Source of the DNA: Candidatus Methanoprimaticola hominis
GTDB lineage: Archaea; Thermoplasmatota; Thermoplasmata; Methanomassiliicoccales; Methanomethylophilaceae
Direction: 5' to 3'
Assembly: GCA_006954465.1 (NCBI GenBank)
Contig: LVVU01000039.1
Span: 1-12,805, forward strand
Length of the DNA stretch: 12,805 nt
Part shown: in pieces, positions 1-6,583 of the stretch
Numbering within the stretch: the first letter of the stretch is position 1
Layout of the letters: every line of letters begins with the position of its first letter
Made by a program: the position numbers and the translations under genes
The notes under the pieces: model-generated
The model's database searches: none
Told to the model about the DNA's origin: nothing
What the model saw: the letters and a program-made list of their open reading frames with translations, nothing else

Positions 1-1
1 C

Positions 2-973
2 CGCTCGTTCGTGAGATCCCTGACCAACGACGAGAGGAAGGCGGACATGGGATTCGCCCTCTGGTTCCTCTGCCCCATCGCGATCTACATGTCGGCCGTC
101 CAGGGCATGTTCGACAACATCTCGGGCCTCCTCACACTGCTGAGCATCGTCCTGGTGCTGAGGGAGCACTACTTCCCGGGCGGATTCGTCCTGGCTTCGG
201 CGATCCTACTGAAGCTGTATCCGGCATTCGCGCTCCCCGTCATCATAGCGCTCATCCTCGTCAGACACGGTTTCACCAAGGGATGCCTGAAGGACATGGC
301 ATGCCTCTTCGCGGGAGGACTCTCCGCATTCGCGGTCATCATGGCGCCTACCGTCATGGACGGGACGTTCGCCAAGGCGTTCACATTCATCACGGACAGG
401 GCGGCGAACATGAACAGCTTCGATATGGCGTTCGGCTACCTCAGCATAGCCATCGGAGTGGCGATAATGCTGTTCTTCACCGCCCTCATGCTCCGCTCGA
501 ACAGAGAGGATGCGAACCGGGACTTCATAAAATACGCCATGCTGGCTCTGGTGGGCGGGGTCGTCTGCAACCTGGGGCCCCAATACCCCCTGGTTGTCAT
601 CCCTCTGCTATGCACATACATCGCGGCGATGGACCGCACATACCTCATCTGCCGGCTCCTGATCGGCGCAGGATGCGCCCCTCAGGCCCTGGTGCTCAAC
701 AACTACTCGCTCCTGATGCCCCTGGCGTCGTACGGAGGATGGATCGGATTCGATACCATCCTGTCGGGATTGGACTGGACCGAGGCCTACATCGTAGGAG
801 CCGCCAGCTTCCGCAGCCTCATGAACACCGTGTTCTCCATGGTATCGCTTGCAGGGCTGTTCCTATGCGTGCTGTTCTGTCTCCAGAACCAGATCGCGTC
901 CAGATTCCCGAGGATCGGGAATGTGCTGACCGGGTTGCGCTCCATCGGATCCGGAGGTGCGGGACATGAATGA
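2..973 (+). CDS. Multi-pass GT-C-like glycosyltransferase (copy A), 5' end cut off by the window
   Basis: The reading frame is open to the left edge, so only the last 323 residues are seen; the GTG at 11 is not taken as the true start. The protein is a string of hydrophobic membrane segments with short loops. It aligns along its length with the C-terminal two thirds of the protein at 10405-11776: TNDERK/TGDERK, a LLKLYPAF versus LVKFFPVF motif after a transmembrane helix, and an AAMDRTYLI versus AAADRRYII loop. By that alignment about 150 N-terminal residues, including the first acidic loop, lie outside the window. The architecture fits polyprenyl-phosphate-sugar-dependent GT-C transferases (GT87/PIG-M-like), which add sugars on the outer membrane face; donor and acceptor are unknown. 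Its stop overlaps the start of the next gene by 8 nt (ATGAATGA), implying co-translation. It serves as the intact reference for the frameshifted copy B. Confidence 0.75.
   Translation, partial: RSFVRSLTNDERKADMGFALWFLCPIAIYMSAVQGMFDNISGLLTLLSIVLVLREHYFPGGFVLASAILLKLYPAFALPVIIALILVRHGFTKGCLKDMACLFAGGLSAFAVIMAPTVMDGTFAKAFTFITDRAANMNSFDMAFGYLSIAIGVAIMLFFTALMLRSNREDANRDFIKYAMLALVGGVVCNLGPQYPLVVIPLLCTYIAAMDRTYLICRLLIGAGCAPQALVLNNYSLLMPLASYGGWIGFDTILSGLDWTEAYIVGAASFRSLMNTVFSMVSLAGLFLCVLFCLQNQIASRFPRIGNVLTGLRSIGSGGAGHE
953..958 (+). promoter_or_regulatory. Shine-Dalgarno site deciding the ectodomain A start
   Basis: GGAGGT lies 7 nt before the ATG at 966 and inside the end of the glycosyltransferase gene. 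It overlaps the alternative GTG at 957, so the ATG at 966 is the likely start and the protein begins MNDRRLL. Confidence 0.65.
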
Positions 974-1979
974 CAGACGGCTCCTGATCGCCACCGCGCT
1001 GATCATCGCGGTCATCATCGCCGGCGAAGCGTACATCTACTGCAACGACTGGGACGACATGTACGACGTGGAGATATCCGGCAAGGACGTCTCGATACGC
1101 GCCGACTCGTCGGTGATCTACGATATCGTGACGATCGACAACGGAAGCAGGGTCCCATCGTCCCGGGTCGTCCTCTACTACGACTCCGATCAAGGAGAGA
1201 AGCTCGACGAGACCCATCACGCCACCGGCGGAACGTACCTGAACCAGGAGTACTACATCTCACAGCTGGGGATACAGCTTAAGAACAGGGGCACCGCGAC
1301 CGAGACGATGGATGCAGACAGGCTCCGCATCATGATGGAATCCGCGGTATCGTCCGGGAGATGCGATCAGTCGGTCGTCATGGTCTCCGGAGCGATACCC
1401 GATACCGTCTACGGCGGAGATGGATCGGACCTGATCCTGAGGTGGCTCGACATGGGCGGTCGCATCTACTGGGCTGGCGGGATGATCGGCCAGTACGTCT
1501 CATCGTCGGATGGGACTGTCAAGGACCTGGGGTCCGACCACCAGTCGCTGTTCCTCGGTGCCGTGTGCCAGAATCCCGAAACGACCTACGGGCTCTCCGA
1601 AACCGAAGGGGGATGGAGGACATCGCTCTGTCTCGCAGGCAACGGAACCAGATACGCCGTGGACCCCACCATGACGGGGTCGTCTCTGGCCATGGGGTAC
1701 ACCGACGGCAGATACTCCAGCGTATGCCTGGTCGGGCATGGGTCCGGAACCGTCTGCATACTCGGCGGGGTGCTGTCCAACGACCAGCGCTCCGACATGG
1801 CCCAGATCTTATCCGCGGGGGTCACCGACGAATCAGTGCTCGTGGAACACATCCACGGTAGCGTGACGAGATCGACGGTCACCGAGACGATCGCGGTCGA
1901 TTCCTCGAAGAACATCATGGTCTACACCTATCTGGGCGGATACTTCACCGTCTACGGACGGAGCGCATCCCTCCGATGA
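966..1979 (+). CDS. Membrane-anchored ectodomain protein (copy A), function unknown
   Basis: A 337-residue protein with one N-terminal hydrophobic helix (about residues 5-24) and no other membrane segment, so probably an uncleaved signal anchor with a roughly 310-residue external domain. I do not recognise a named family. It is a clear homolog of the protein at 11769-12785: shared blocks include a YDIVTIDN/YDAVLIGN strand near the start, a run of small residues ending in IPD(T)VYGGDG versus LPAGIYDG, then LRWLDMGGRIYWAGG versus MRWIGNGGTLYWAGS, and MGYTDGRYSSV versus MGYSENGYSSI. The strand-glycine-glycine-strand pattern resembles class I glutamine-amidotransferase-like or ThuA-like folds, but I see no catalytic Cys-His-Glu set, so this is only a hint. 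Both copies sit directly beside a GT-C-like transferase with an 8-nt overlap, which suggests a partner or accessory subunit. Confidence 0.75.
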   Translation: MNDRRLLIATALIIAVIIAGEAYIYCNDWDDMYDVEISGKDVSIRADSSVIYDIVTIDNGSRVPSSRVVLYYDSDQGEKLDETHHATGGTYLNQEYYISQLGIQLKNRGTATETMDADRLRIMMESAVSSGRCDQSVVMVSGAIPDTVYGGDGSDLILRWLDMGGRIYWAGGMIGQYVSSSDGTVKDLGSDHQSLFLGAVCQNPETTYGLSETEGGWRTSLCLAGNGTRYAVDPTMTGSSLAMGYTDGRYSSVCLVGHGSGTVCILGGVLSNDQRSDMAQILSAGVTDESVLVEHIHGSVTRSTVTETIAVDSSKNIMVYTYLGGYFTVYGRSASLR

Positions 1980-2025
1980 GGGAAACGATAATCTGAATCG
2001 ACTCGATGAGGGGAAGAGGGAAGAT

Positions 2026-3384
2026 ATGAGCGACAGGATGTTCGGAACCAACGGCGTGCGCGGGATTGCCAACGAGGACATGTGCTGCGAACTGGCCCTT
2101 CGCATGGGAAGGAGCGTCGGCGAGGTCCTCGGGAAGAGGATCGCGGTCGCAGTGGACCCAAGGACATCATCGGTCATGCTGAAGGACTCGCTCTGCGCCG
2201 GACTCGTCTCCGTGGGAGCCGACGTCCTCGACCTGGGGATGGTGCCGACTCCGGCCCTCCAGCACTACATCAAGATGCGCGATGACATCGAAGGAGGGGT
2301 GATGATCACCGCATCCCACAATCCTCCCGAATTCAACGGGATAAAATGCATCGCCGGCGACGGGACCGAGTGCACCAAGGAGCAGGAGGATGCCATCGAG
2401 GCGTCGTACCATGCAGGCACCAGGGCCGTTCCGTGGGATTCCATCGGGACCGTCGAACGCATCGGCGGTGCCGCCGAGGAGTATATCGACTCCGTGATCT
2501 CGAAGATAGATGCGGATTCGATCCGCGGAGCCGGCCTCAAGGTCGTCCTGGATTGCGCCAACGGCTGCTCCTGCGCCACATCCCCGCTCCTCCTGGAGCG
2601 TCTGGGCGTCACGACGGTCGTTCTGAACGGCGAACCGAACATGCGCCACCCCGGACACCTCAGCGAACCCACTGCTGAGAACCTGGGAGAGTTAATCGAG
2701 ACCGTGAAGGAGACCGAAGCGGACCTGGGGGTCGCCCATGACGGCGATGCCGACAGATGCGTCTTCGTCACATCGGACGGCAGATACGTGCCCGGGGACG
2801 TCGCCCTCGCGCTTCTTGCGAGATACCTTCTCGGAAAGAGGAACGGAGGGAAGGTCGTGGTCACCGTCGCAACGTCCATGATCGTCGAAGACACCGCGAA
2901 GGCATCCGGCGGGGAGGCCGTGTACACCGCGGTCGGATCACCCATCGTGGCCCGCAAGATGGCCTCCGACGGAGCGGTCTTCGGAGGGGAGGAGAACGGC
3001 GGGCTGATATTCGCCGACCATCAGTTCTGCAGGGACGGCGCCATGGGCGCCGCGGTCATGCTCGAATGCCTCGTGAAGAAGGGCGGCATCGGGGAGCAGA
3101 TGGACTCGCTCCCGTCCTACCGCACGATAAAGAAGGCCGTGAAATGCCCCGAAGGGCTGAAGAACAGGGTCACCGAGCTGATAGCATCGGAGCATCCGGA
3201 CGACCGGATGGACACCACAGACGGCCTCAAGTTCCTCTACGACGACGGATGGGTCCTCCTCAGACCCTCGGGCACGGAACCGAAGTACAGGATCTACTCC
3301 GAATCCCGGGATCCGACGATCGCGGAGAAGCGCTCGTCCGAGTTCCAGAACGAGTTCGAGAAAGCCATCGCGAGACTGTCGTGA
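2026..3384 (+). CDS. glmM: Phosphoglucosamine mutase / phosphohexomutase, archaeal type
   Basis: A cytoplasmic alpha-D-phosphohexomutase of 452 residues, the usual family length. All four signatures are present: FGTNGVRG at 6-13, the catalytic phosphoserine loop TASHNP at 95-100 (Ser97), the Mg-binding DGDADR at 239-244, the sugar-binding GEENGG at 321-326 and the phosphate-binding RPSGTEPKYRIY at 413-424. The FGTNGVRGIANE start matches archaeal GlmM rather than bacterial GlmM. It converts glucosamine-6-P to glucosamine-1-P for UDP-GlcNAc; archaeal members can also act on mannose or glucose phosphates, so substrate range is open. The ATG at 2026 follows GAGGG at 2016-2020. It lies 46 nt after the ectodomain gene and may be co-transcribed with it. 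Its 3' third is overlapped antisense by the run-on isomerase frame. With the adjacent isomerases it would feed hexose-1-phosphates to sugar-nucleotide synthesis. Confidence 0.92.
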   Translation: MSDRMFGTNGVRGIANEDMCCELALRMGRSVGEVLGKRIAVAVDPRTSSVMLKDSLCAGLVSVGADVLDLGMVPTPALQHYIKMRDDIEGGVMITASHNPPEFNGIKCIAGDGTECTKEQEDAIEASYHAGTRAVPWDSIGTVERIGGAAEEYIDSVISKIDADSIRGAGLKVVLDCANGCSCATSPLLLERLGVTTVVLNGEPNMRHPGHLSEPTAENLGELIETVKETEADLGVAHDGDADRCVFVTSDGRYVPGDVALALLARYLLGKRNGGKVVVTVATSMIVEDTAKASGGEAVYTAVGSPIVARKMASDGAVFGGEENGGLIFADHQFCRDGAMGAAVMLECLVKKGGIGEQMDSLPSYRTIKKAVKCPEGLKNRVTELIASEHPDDRMDTTDGLKFLYDDGWVLLRPSGTEPKYRIYSESRDPTIAEKRSSEFQNEFEKAIARLS

Positions 3385-4389
3385 TCGGAGATCGCGATCG
3401 GCGGCCAGCTTGGCCTTGAGCTGCATCACCGGACGCACCTCTGCGGGATCGATCCCGCGGGTTAACGCCATGTACATCGAGATGTAGTCGCCCAGGATCA
3501 ACGCCCTGAACATGTTCTCCAGGGTCGATGCCCCTCCGAGTCTCACCGCGATATGCGGGGCCCCGGCTTCTTCGAGACGATGCGCCGCCTTGTCGAGAGC
3601 ATCCGCATTGTCGCACATGGGGTCGTCACACCCTATGAGCAGGACGGGGATCGCATCCCCCTGGGGAGAGCCGCACCAGATGTCGAGAGCAGGCGTTCCG
3701 AATCCCAGTTCGGAATCGCAGAAGGCCACATACTTGGTGTTCTCATTGAATTGGGTCTTCCACCGGTAGGCCACGGAACGCATGCACGCATCCGCACAGA
3801 CCACGGGGACGTGCCCCATCAATCCGGCCGCCAGCTCCTTGGCGAGACATCCGTCCGAGAGCGTGTTCTCATCCCTGAACCTCCTCAGGGACGGGATGAA
3901 ATCGAGGATCCTTCCGGACAGGTCGGGGCCTCCGGCGGAGCGGATGACGCCCAACGTGTACCCTATCATGTAACCGACAGCGTGTCTGGGCTGCATCCCC
4001 TTCGGCAGCGGGATCAGATGCTCCCCGTTCTCCTCGGAGAGCTCCATCAGACGACCGCCCGACGTGACGTTGACGATCGTGCATCCGCGGGCCTTGGCCT
4101 CCTCGCGCATATGCAGCGTCTCCGCCGTATTGCCCGAATAGCTCGAGATGACCGCGAGGGTGCGCGGACCGGCCCAATGGGGCAGGTGGGGATACTTGAC
4201 GGAGACCACGGGCTTCGTCGAGTCGATGTAGCAGCAGTCCGCAGAGAAATCCCCGCTGACAGCGGAGCCGCCGACACCGCATAGGATGATGTCGTCGCAG
4301 TCGATATCCAGGTCGAATTCCTCGCGGATCGACCTCTCCAGGTCGTCCACGAATCCGTACAACTGCTCCTTCAGGGGGATGTCGGTCAT
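2938..4389 (-). CDS. SIS-domain phosphoglucose/phosphomannose isomerase, subunit 1 (lacks catalytic His; run-on C-terminus)
   Basis: The first ~330 residues are a PGI/PMI-family sugar-phosphate isomerase, which interconverts aldose and ketose hexose-6-phosphates. Visible motifs: GVGGSAVSGD at 38-47 and SSYSGNT at 82-88 (phosphate-binding SIS loops), QPR with Arg135, RWKTQFNEN with the expected base Glu216, and the C-terminal LGDYISMYMALTRGIDP with QLK at 323-325. In the family a PELxHNEIVGW block follows the Glu by 16 residues and carries the ring-opening His. Here that position is Thr232, inside an unrelated GTPALDIWCG stretch. The ATG at 4389 overlaps the stop of the upstream paralog (TGATG) and has AGGAGG 8 nt before it. 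The family part ends near 3390, but no in-frame stop occurs until 2938, so about 148 residues are antisense to glmM. This extension is probably run-on after loss of the natural stop, by mutation or sequence error. Confidence 0.8.
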   Translation of the reverse strand: MTDIPLKEQLYGFVDDLERSIREEFDLDIDCDDIILCGVGGSAVSGDFSADCCYIDSTKPVVSVKYPHLPHWAGPRTLAVISSYSGNTAETLHMREEAKARGCTIVNVTSGGRLMELSEENGEHLIPLPKGMQPRHAVGYMIGYTLGVIRSAGGPDLSGRILDFIPSLRRFRDENTLSDGCLAKELAAGLMGHVPVVCADACMRSVAYRWKTQFNENTKYVAFCDSELGFGTPALDIWCGSPQGDAIPVLLIGCDDPMCDNADALDKAAHRLEEAGAPHIAVRLGGASTLENMFRALILGDYISMYMALTRGIDPAEVRPVMQLKAKLAADRDLRSRQSRDGFLELVLELGRALLRDRRIPGFGVDPVLRFRARGSEEDPSVVVEELEAVCGVHPVVRMLRCYQLGDPVLQPFGAFHGLLYRAVGRERVHLLPDAALLHEAFEHDRGAHGAVPAELMVGEYQPAVLLPSEDRSVGGHLAGHDG

Positions 4390-5318
4390 CACAACCGCCT
4401 CCTGATGCAGACATCCGCGAGCATCATGCCGCGGACATCCCTCATGAGCGTGCTTCCGGCTCCGATATCGACGACTTCGACGCGCCTCCCGTTCTCCGCA
4501 AGGACCTCCAGCATGTGCTTGACGATTATGGAGACCATGCCGCCGTCCTCCTCCGAACGAAGGACGATCATCCGCAGGCCCTCGGAATGCAAGTTGGGAT
4601 CGGACCAGCCGACCAACTCGTTGTGATCGTATTCCGGAAGCTCCCCGCGGAACGCCGGGATCCCTTCGATCTCCATTATCAGATCGGCCCAGCGCTTGGA
4701 GCAGGCGCAGACGTCGGTGGTGGAATAGACCCCTGCGATATCGCCTGTGAGGATCTCGGTGGGAACAGGGATGTCGGAGCAATCGGATAGGACGGAATCG
4801 AGCTCGGAGCGGGCATCCAGGATGCCCATCAGCGAGATCATGGAGCACAGGGCTCCGAGAGAGAATGCGACCGTCTCCGACGAATCCAGACCGTCGGGGA
4901 TCGCTATGAAGCGGGCACCTTCCGCTGCCGCGCATCCTGAGAAGCCCCCTGCGGGTGCGATACAGTGGACCCTGCATCCGCGGGACCTGAGCAGGTCGTA
5001 CAGACCTCTCGTATCCGAGGAATCGGAACCCGAAACGATGATAGCATCGGTACCGGGCCCCACCCATCCAGGGACGCGGGTATCGCAGAACGTCGGAATA
5101 CGGACCCCGCCGTGGGAGTCCGCGATATCGGATACCGCCATGCAGGCGGCGGCGCAGGAATCGATGCTGAACATGCACGCACGAGATGCATCTGGACAGT
5201 CCTCCACCGCATCGGCCCCCGAACGGAGCGCGGACATGAAGGAACCGATTGTGCGGGGATCGACATAGTCGTACTCCGCTCCGCCCGTCGGCGGGCTGCA
5301 TGTACCCGTTTCGTGCAT
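4389..5318 (-). CDS. Degenerate SIS-domain PGI/PMI paralog, subunit 2 (keeps catalytic Glu and His; lost phosphate loops)
   Basis: A 309-residue paralog of the downstream isomerase. The diagnostic block LPEYDHNELVGW at 227-238 is intact, giving His232, and Glu216 lies 16 residues before it, the family spacing. The phosphate-binding features are gone. The GxGGSAxSGD loop is replaced by FSIDSCAAAC near 50-59, the SYSGNT loop by SGSDSSD near 96-102, and the QPR arginine by Ser near 147 (GLDSSETV). It also stops at MLADVCIRRRL, about 25 residues short of the usual end, so the C-terminal lysine segment is absent. Alone it should not bind a sugar phosphate in the normal pocket. The ATG at 5318 is preferred because a TATA-like box at 5381-5388 predicts transcription starting near 5358, just downstream of the upstream TTG at 5360. 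Its stop forms TGATG with the downstream start. A non-catalytic partner supplying His across a dimer interface is the favoured role (inference). Confidence 0.78.
   Translation of the reverse strand: MHETGTCSPPTGGAEYDYVDPRTIGSFMSALRSGADAVEDCPDASRACMFSIDSCAAACMAVSDIADSHGGVRIPTFCDTRVPGWVGPGTDAIIVSGSDSSDTRGLYDLLRSRGCRVHCIAPAGGFSGCAAAEGARFIAIPDGLDSSETVAFSLGALCSMISLMGILDARSELDSVLSDCSDIPVPTEILTGDIAGVYSTTDVCACSKRWADLIMEIEGIPAFRGELPEYDHNELVGWSDPNLHSEGLRMIVLRSEEDGGMVSIIVKHMLEVLAENGRRVEVVDIGAGSTLMRDVRGMMLADVCIRRRL
4398..4403 (-). promoter_or_regulatory. Shine-Dalgarno site for isomerase subunit 1
   Basis: AGGAGG (minus strand) sits 8 nt before the ATG at 4389, inside the last codons of subunit 2. Together with the TGATG junction it supports coupled translation of the two subunits. 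Confidence 0.65.
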
Positions 5319-5334
5319 CCAGGTACATGAATCG

Positions 5335-5344
5335 CTATCGATAG
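5335..5344. repeat. Perfect 10-bp palindrome in the leader of the isomerase operon
   Basis: CTATCGATAG is its own reverse complement. It lies about 17-26 nt upstream of the subunit 2 ATG at 5318 and just downstream of the predicted transcription start near 5358. It could be a small operator or a chance palindrome. Confidence 0.3.
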
Positions 5345-5380
5345 ATAACCGTAGCGACAACTTTCGCGTGCCTCTTCGGC

Positions 5381-5388
5381 CTTATACC
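5381..5388 (-). promoter_or_regulatory. Archaeal TATA-like box for the isomerase operon
   Basis: GGTATAAG on the minus strand stands out in a GC-rich region. At the normal 25-27 nt distance, transcription would begin near 5358, giving a leader of about 40 nt before the ATG at 5318. No clear purine-rich BRE was established. This box lies in the 201-nt divergent intergenic region 5319-5519. Confidence 0.5.
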
Positions 5389-5449
5389 GCTCGTTCCGAC
5401 CGGTTCACGTCTTCGGGGAGCACCGTGCGATCCCCGGAAACGGACGCGC

Positions 5450-5460
5450 GTTATTTCAAT
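5450..5460 (+). promoter_or_regulatory. Weak TATA-like element upstream of the aminotransferase operon
   Basis: GTTATTTCAAT is the only AT-rich stretch of useful size on the plus-strand side of the divergent region. It would place transcription start near 5480, about 40 nt before the ATG at 5520, where a weak AGGTG (5510-5514) serves as ribosome site. The match to a TATA consensus is poor. Nothing else was recognised between 5319 and 5519 besides the palindrome and the opposing box. Confidence 0.3.
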
Positions 5461-5519
5461 CACGAAACGTTCTCCGCTCAGACAGGGGCGACGACAGCCT
5501 CTGATGACCAGGTGCGACC

Positions 5520-6578
5520 ATGTTGTATGTAGATCCGTACGTGAAGGACACATTCCGCAAGAACCAGCCTGAAGGAAGAGAGGGTTTCATAAGATTGGAC
5601 CAGAACGAGAACCCCGACGGCCTTCCGAGATGGCTCTTCGACGATGTCATGTCCCGGATCACCCCTGCAACGCTCTCGATGTATCCCGAGGAAGGGCCTC
5701 TCGTCCATAAATACGCTGATATGGTGGGCGTCGACCCCGAGAACGTCACCCTCACGGACGGCAGCCTGATCGGGATGGGATACCTGGTACACGTCTTCGG
5801 ACAGCCCGGGAAGAACCTCGTCGTCGTGAAACCCACGTTCAACATGTACGGGGTGTTCGGGAACCTCAACGGCATGAAGACCGTGGAGGTCCCGTACGAT
5901 GATGATTTCACGATGCCCGTCGAGAGGATCCTGGATGCCATCGACGACGATACGAGCATAGTCGTGCTCGTCAACCCCAACATGCCCATCGGGAACGTGT
6001 ACAGCCCCGAGGACATCGAGAAGGTGGTCAGGAAGGCTGGAGAGCACGATGCCCTCGTGATAGTCGATGAGGCCTACCACTACTTCTACGACGGAACCTC
6101 CATCCCTCTGATAGAGAAGTATGACAACGTCGCCGTCCTCAGGACGTTCTCCAAGATGCTTGCCATCACGGCGCTGAGGCTCGGAGTGGTCATCTCCAAC
6201 AAGGACGTCATCCATTACATCAACAACTGGAGGCCCCATTACACCATCGGAGCCGTGACGCTGAAATTCGGAGAGGCCATCGTGGACAACCACGAGAGGC
6301 TGCTCGACGAACTGGGCGCCAAATTCACCGAGGGTAAGGACTACATCGTAGACAGGCTGGAATCCGAAGGATACTCCCTGATCCCGAGCAGCGGATGCTT
6401 CCTGTGCATCCGCCTCAAGCATCGGACCGTGGATTACGTCACGGACGAACTCAAGAAGAGGAGGATCCTCGTCTTCCGCGGATCCGGCCCTCTGGATGGA
6501 TATCTGCGCCTGTCCGTCTGCGGCAAGGATTACATGAAGATGTTCGCCGATGCGCTCCTCGATATCGACAAGGAGTGA
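5520..6578 (+). CDS. HisC-like PLP-dependent aminotransferase with altered cofactor-site residues
   Basis: A fold-type I aminotransferase of 352 residues, the usual length of histidinol-phosphate aminotransferases. It has NENP at 29-32, MYPEEG with Tyr55, KPTFNMYGV at 104-112, VDEAYHYF at 182-189 (Asp183, Tyr186), the Schiff-base lysine Lys212 in RTFSK, Arg220 eight residues later for the PLP phosphate, and YLRLSV with Arg330 for the substrate carboxylate or phosphate. The canonical NPNNPTG is here NPNMPIG at 152-158, so the Asn that normally contacts the PLP ring oxygen is Met155. The GSD/GAD segment is GSL at 81-83. No other his gene is nearby. The cytidylyltransferase gene follows 5 nt downstream, with its Shine-Dalgarno site inside this gene's end. 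A phosphorylated aminotransferase or decarboxylase product that is then loaded onto CMP is more likely than histidine synthesis (inference). Confidence 0.8.
   Translation: MLYVDPYVKDTFRKNQPEGREGFIRLDQNENPDGLPRWLFDDVMSRITPATLSMYPEEGPLVHKYADMVGVDPENVTLTDGSLIGMGYLVHVFGQPGKNLVVVKPTFNMYGVFGNLNGMKTVEVPYDDDFTMPVERILDAIDDDTSIVVLVNPNMPIGNVYSPEDIEKVVRKAGEHDALVIVDEAYHYFYDGTSIPLIEKYDNVAVLRTFSKMLAITALRLGVVISNKDVIHYINNWRPHYTIGAVTLKFGEAIVDNHERLLDELGAKFTEGKDYIVDRLESEGYSLIPSSGCFLCIRLKHRTVDYVTDELKKRRILVFRGSGPLDGYLRLSVCGKDYMKMFADALLDIDKE
6570..6575 (+). promoter_or_regulatory. Shine-Dalgarno site selecting the GTG start of the cytidylyltransferase
   Basis: AAGGAG within the final Lys-Glu codons of the aminotransferase gene lies 8 nt before the GTG at 6584. 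The frame is open far upstream, so this site and the family N-terminus (KTTAIILAGG) decide the start. Confidence 0.65.
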
Positions 6579-6583
6579 TACGA

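Noticed and set aside
283..969. Plus-strand ORF inside glycosyltransferase A
   Set aside because: His/Arg/Gly-rich and out of frame with a homology-supported membrane protein.
4390..5328. Upstream continuation of the subunit 1 frame to 5328, giving one 796-residue ORF
   Set aside because: The stretch before the ATG at 4389 is Arg/Gly/His-rich shadow sequence over the clearly protein-like subunit 2 in another frame.
5520..6578. Histidine biosynthesis gene (hisC)
   Set aside because: No his neighbours, and cofactor-site substitutions (NPNMPIG, GSL) make a straight hisC call unsafe.
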